Source: Archegozetes longisetosus (lineage: Eukaryota; Arthropoda; Arachnida; Sarcoptiformes; Trhypochthoniidae). From it: DNA of 64,000 nt. Location of the stretch: positions 124,001 through 188,000 of the forward strand of contig JAEMBT020000023.1 of the NCBI GenBank assembly GCA_018873245.2, given 5' to 3'. Shown piece by piece: positions 60,480 through 64,000 of the stretch. The first letter of the stretch is position 1. Each line of letters starts with the position of its first letter. The position numbers were made by a program, and so were the translations under genes. The notes beneath the pieces are model-generated. The model had not been told where the DNA came from, made no database searches, and saw nothing but the letters and a program-made list of their open reading frames with translations.

Positions 60480-62204
60480 TTATCCAATATCATCACCAAC
60501 GTTGTCTAAAAATAAGCTATTATATACCCTAAGCGGTGGAAGTTCACATTGCATAAATAAAAATAAGTCTTTAAAGTTTAGATCTTTAGTAACAATACTC
60601 ACGTCGAAATCAAAATAATCAAGTTTCAGATCACTTCTTAAGAAAAATACCTCTTCTTTAAAATTAAAAACACATGTATAATTAAATGAGTTGATTTTCC
60701 AAAGTCTTATAGGCTTAATTTGAACTTTTTGAGATTCTGTAAATTGAACAATTTTATAATAGGATTTTGGCGAATCTCTTGAAAATAAATATAGAGTATC
60801 TGAAGATTGATTGTAATACGAACTGTGTATATTGACATAAATATTAAACTTTTTTCTATAATAAACTTTTTCGTTTTTATACTTTTTCCCATTACAACTG
60901 CAACTTAGGTGTAAGTAGTAATTTTTATAAAACATATAAATATCACCCAAAATGTATGTAATTGATACCAAATTTTCAGAATCCTGCTTCCAGTAGTCAA
61001 AATGACTATACTTCTTTGAGATTATACCATCCTTCTCAGTATAAATATAAAAAATGCTTTCCTTATATAAAAATAGATAATTATCTATTGAATATATGAT
61101 GCTAAAATTATATTCATCTTTACACCAGTCAATCTTTGGTTCTTTACAAATAAATTTCGGAATATCTACTTCAACAAATTTTTCATTTTGATAATCATTG
61201 TCTTCCTCATCGTAATCATCCGTAATTTCAATGCATTCCTGATCCGTTATATTCGATTGATCCGTGATTGTCAAAGGTGTTATTGGAAGTGTTGTTGTGG
61301 TTGTTGGAAGTGTAGTTGTGGTTGTTGTTGGAAGTGTAGTTGTGGTTGTTGTTGGAAGTGTAGTTGTGGTTGTTGGAAGTGTTGTTGTGGTTGTTGTTGG
61401 AAGTGTTGTAGTCACATTGTCACTTGCCCTTACAATTTTGTATAGTTTTGTAGTTGCTTTTGTCGCTGAAGGAAAATATCTATAAGGAAGTGTAATTGGT
61501 GTTTCCTGTGTAACTGGTATTTCTGGTGTATCTGGTGGTCTATGATTTGTCCAAGTGTTACTTTTCACTTTAAAATAATTGCTTACCAATCTATCATACG
61601 CAACTCTTTCCTTACCTCTAGTATCAAAGCTGAAATTATGTGCGTAAACCAAGTTATCATGTTGATAAGTCGGAAACATTATTGATTTATTGTCCATTAT
61701 ATGTGACAAACCTAATGCATGTCCAATCTCATGAAGTGCCGTATAAAATATATTAACACAATCGTCATGTACGCTCAAGTTCCTAAAATAAGTTAAACAC
61801 CACGTTTTGTTATCATTGAAATGAATTACACCCAACTTTGGATAATATGCATGAGCAACTGTAACAAATTCAAAATTTCGATCTTTAGAAAAAGTGTTAT
61901 GAATTATCGGTTGAAAACTTAATTCAATATCAGGCTTATTAATTATAGAATCATGTTTAAAAGTAATATTAGTTATCTTGCCCCATGCCGCAAATGCTTG
62001 CGAAAACTCAACGGTAACTAATTGAACTCTTGTTTCATTTTTATATAAGCTCTTTGGATAATTGAGTATATTCCAGGTCAGTAAATTTTCCTCCCAAATA
62101 TCTGAATTTGCCTCGTTCATATTTTCAAAATCTATTGGTCCAATGTATAAAGACTTGGATTTTGTTACGAATAATGTAAGAAAACAACATAATATCAACT
62201 TCAT
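60480..62204 (-). CDS. Matrix metalloproteinase with mucin-like linker and hemopexin-like domain
   Basis: A 574-residue secreted protein. A signal peptide (1-18) is followed by the catalytic domain with the zinc site HEIGHALGLSH (158-168) and the Met-turn at 176. A linker of Thr-Thr-Leu-Pro repeats lies at about 265-315, and a hemopexin-like C-terminal domain at about 345-574. No cysteine-switch propeptide is seen between signal and catalytic domain, so the enzyme would not be latent. Granuloviruses carry MMP genes, and hosts have them too, so the origin is open. It is intronless in this window. The Thr repeats produce the GTTG-rich minisatellite at 61270-61420. Confidence 0.75.
   Translation of the reverse strand: MKLILCCFLTLFVTKSKSLYIGPIDFENMNEANSDIWEENLLTWNILNYPKSLYKNETRVQLVTVEFSQAFAAWGKITNITFKHDSIINKPDIELSFQPIIHNTFSKDRNFEFVTVAHAYYPKLGVIHFNDNKTWCLTYFRNLSVHDDCVNIFYTALHEIGHALGLSHIMDNKSIMFPTYQHDNLVYAHNFSFDTRGKERVAYDRLVSNYFKVKSNTWTNHRPPDTPEIPVTQETPITLPYRYFPSATKATTKLYKIVRASDNVTTTLPTTTTTTLPTTTTTLPTTTTTTLPTTTTTTLPTTTTTLPITPLTITDQSNITDQECIEITDDYDEEDNDYQNEKFVEVDIPKFICKEPKIDWCKDEYNFSIIYSIDNYLFLYKESIFYIYTEKDGIISKKYSHFDYWKQDSENLVSITYILGDIYMFYKNYYLHLSCSCNGKKYKNEKVYYRKKFNIYVNIHSSYYNQSSDTLYLFSRDSPKSYYKIVQFTESQKVQIKPIRLWKINSFNYTCVFNFKEEVFFLRSDLKLDYFDFDVSIVTKDLNFKDLFLFMQCELPPLRVYNSLFLDNVGDDIG
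61270..61420. repeat. Minisatellite coding for Thr/Pro linker
   Basis: Imperfect tandem copies of GTTGTTGGAAGTGTAGTTGTG on the plus strand, encoding TTTTLP on the minus strand. The repeat number is likely to vary between alleles. Plus-strand ORFs over it (Val/Gly/Cys-rich) are artefacts. Confidence 0.75.
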
Positions 62205-62455
62205 TTCACTATTTATTAATAATAAATTATTTTCAATAATTGACGATACATGGAAACAGTTATCTCATTTGTTACCCAAAAGACCGCAGTTGCACTATTT
62301 ATCTGTTTACTTAGTTTGTGACTGATTGGAAATTGGTGGCGAATAAATCCTTGAACAAATATTAAAGTGCGACTTTGTTATTTTACTCAGTCGCAAACTA
62401 AAACTCATACACGTCCGCTTCGAGCTCTTCATTACACAAATTGGCTTACTGATAC
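62205..62455. other. Spacer, no gene seen
   Basis: Sequence between two minus-strand genes. It should hold the promoter of the MMP gene and the 3' end of the last gene. No motif stands out. Confidence 0.35.
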
Positions 62456-63865
62456 TTATTGATACAACAATTGAAATGAATAACCTGTTCCGTCGCCCGG
62501 CGGCAGTCCCAAAAATAAATTTTGAAACGACTCATTGTTTCTGATTGAGATATCCTCTTTCTCGCCGTTAATTTTCGTAAATATTTTCGGAATCAATCTT
62601 TTCAGTGCTTCGAAAGTAAGCATTTTTGTGATACTCGAATCAAGTGTTTCCAAACTGCATCGATTGTATCTCAGTATATAAATACTATCATCTTCAAATT
62701 TAAGTGCGTCTCTCTTTGTTTGATGATATTTGGGAAACAGAAAACGGTAATTAAAAAGTTGATACTTTATAAACCTTTTCATTGTCAAGTCAAGACTTCC
62801 AAATTGATATTCAATTGATTTTTCATACTCTTTCCAGGCACTAGCTATTGTCAGTCCCGAAGAAAACTGGTTTCTAAACAATATCTTAAATCCGTTGCAA
62901 TCTGCTATAGGCAGTTGATTTAATAATGAGTTGAACCTAAACTGATTAAATATTTTCTTGTTTTCCGACAAGTTGAAACTAAGTATTCTGGTATCGCATG
63001 CATTCTTTCCGGGAACTAGTATAAATTTTAGTTTATCCAATTCTTTCCATAGCTTGTGAGTGCTCGATCGATTAAAGAATTGACCAATATTCCACTTTAA
63101 TGAGTCGGTTCTGTACAAGCAATGCATCTGTGTTAAGTGAAAGTTAAACAAGTCCAGTTCTTCCTCGTCATTAATATAACCTATAGTTTTATCGTGTATT
63201 TCCAACGAACGTAAATTTGGAAAGTTGTCTCTAAGAAAGTATAAGTCTAAGCCAGAGTTTGGTATCAAGGCATGAACCACATTACTATTGGACGAAACAT
63301 TATAGGCGTAACAGACCAATATACCGGAACTCGGAAGACAGTTGACAACAGTAGTAATTGACTTATCTATAACAAAGTGTAAATAGCATTTAACATTTTG
63401 AAAATTGCTAATACTTGTTATGTCAGAGAAACAATAAAGTGCCGAAACAAATATTGATTCTTGATTCAAGATTGCCGAATATTGACTTTCCTTGTCACCG
63501 TCTACAAACTGTTGCTTCTGATTTAATTTTGTTTGCATTGTGCACTCTGCAATATGTAAAGTATCCAGTATGCCAACGTTTGTTCCAGGTTCGTCAAACT
63601 TATTCAAATGATAAACTTTTAAACTTTGAAAGAAAAATTCAAAATAACTAATTTCGTCGAAGAGATTAAACAAATTTAAGTCGTTTTTGCACGACTTTAC
63701 TACATCCTTTGCCAGTATTAGCAAAAAGTCTTTAAACACTTGATTCGGGAGCCATAGTTTTTTCAAGTATAGTTTTCTATTTGGGTCAAAGTTGTTATAG
63801 ATATATGTAAACCAGTTATATAACAGAGTTAGGCGTTTGGCTTCCAGATCGACTAGACAATTCAT
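62456..63865 (-). CDS. Unknown 469-residue protein
   Basis: An intact ORF with no signal peptide, no membrane segment and no motif I recognise. It has a few Leu-rich phrases (NFPNLRSLEIHD) that could be degenerate leucine-rich repeats, as in F-box proteins, but no F-box is visible at the N terminus. The start at 63865 is the first ATG in frame. Confidence 0.55.
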   Translation of the reverse strand: MNCLVDLEAKRLTLLYNWFTYIYNNFDPNRKLYLKKLWLPNQVFKDFLLILAKDVVKSCKNDLNLFNLFDEISYFEFFFQSLKVYHLNKFDEPGTNVGILDTLHIAECTMQTKLNQKQQFVDGDKESQYSAILNQESIFVSALYCFSDITSISNFQNVKCYLHFVIDKSITTVVNCLPSSGILVCYAYNVSSNSNVVHALIPNSGLDLYFLRDNFPNLRSLEIHDKTIGYINDEEELDLFNFHLTQMHCLYRTDSLKWNIGQFFNRSSTHKLWKELDKLKFILVPGKNACDTRILSFNLSENKKIFNQFRFNSLLNQLPIADCNGFKILFRNQFSSGLTIASAWKEYEKSIEYQFGSLDLTMKRFIKYQLFNYRFLFPKYHQTKRDALKFEDDSIYILRYNRCSLETLDSSITKMLTFEALKRLIPKIFTKINGEKEDISIRNNESFQNLFLGLPPGDGTGYSFQLLYQ

Positions 63866-64000
63866 TCTAGTCGATATAAAGTTTATGCTTCAATTTTTAT
63901 TAGAAATTTTAACAGTTTACATTCGTTCAAGTTGACCACATAGTGAGGTAAATAAATTATTATCTTATCAAAAATATGCATAATTATAATTTCAGAAACA

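Noticed and set aside
61188-61485. Two plus-strand ORFs rich in Val, Gly, Cys and Trp
   Set aside because: They are antisense to the Thr/Pro linker repeat of the MMP gene and reflect only its periodic codons.
1-64000. tRNA or rRNA genes
   Set aside because: Scanned by eye for TTCGA-type T-loops with matching acceptor stems and for rRNA-like GC-rich blocks. None was convincing. A covariance-model search would be needed to be sure.
63866-64000. Possible promoter at the right edge
   Set aside because: Only AT-rich sequence upstream of the last gene, with no TATAAATA module. The window ends before anything can be judged.

Overview
This window is AT-rich DNA (my rough impression is about one third G+C) from a eukaryotic nucleus. 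Several genes need short GT-AG introns of 38 to 78 bases to read through (VRK-like kinase, F-box gene, two WD-repeat genes, a 94-residue acidic gene, a four-helix membrane gene). Animal-type families occur: DEG/ENaC channel, matrix metalloproteinase, galectin, extracellular leucine-rich repeat protein, Polycomb-like Tudor-PHD-PHD protein. Mixed with these are genes typical of large nuclear DNA viruses of arthropods (class Naldaviricetes: baculo-, nudi- and hytrosaviruses and relatives): pif-3, a PIF-2-like gene, pif-5/odv-e56, lef-4, a fusolin/GP37-type LPMO, and many unassigned compact ORFs on both strands with 10-20 base spacers. I read it either as an arthropod chromosome carrying an endogenous naldavirus-like insertion, or as a large virus that has captured host genes with their introns. 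The window alone cannot decide this.

Layout. 1-2520: an SF3 helicase gene between two near-identical foldback elements. 2520-12350: about 10 kb without convincing genes, built from repeats, above all TATA + hairpin + AATAAA units that look like solo LTRs or promoter modules. 12351-26808: first dense block, with pif-3, an XRN-like exonuclease, the PIF-2-like pair, a Ulp1-type protease, many unknown proteins and an intron-containing F-box/LRR gene. It is flanked by inward-facing copies of a TATA-hairpin module near 10.6 and 27.0 kb. 26809-29235: repeats plus gene debris (a fusolin fragment and a kelch fragment). 29236-44812: second dense block, with fusolin, lef-4, a basic protein, a broken pif-5, membrane proteins, large unknown proteins, a DWNN-type ubiquitin-like protein and a spliced VRK-like kinase. 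45590-48406: Polycomb-like Tudor/PHD gene and a membrane-anchored coiled-coil galectin, both interrupted by a frameshift. 48427-51576: repeats and a small spliced acidic gene. 51577-63865: two tandem EED-like WD-repeat genes, a ubiquitin-like protein, DEG/ENaC remnants, an acidic protein, an eIF2alpha-kinase-like protein, an LRR protein, a four-helix protein, an MMP and an unknown protein.

How they may fit together (inference): PIF proteins act in oral infection of gut cells and fusolins help breach the chitinous gut lining. LEF-4 is the capping subunit of the viral RNA polymerase. Ulp1, DWNN, ubiquitin-like, eIF2alpha-kinase, VRK and Polycomb-type proteins are the kind of host-interaction genes large viruses acquire. 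The repeated promoter modules carry GATA-, CCAAT- and octamer-like sites. Several reading frames break at or near short homopolymers, so either consensus indels or early decay of an insertion must be considered. Sequences across breaks are described but not rejoined.
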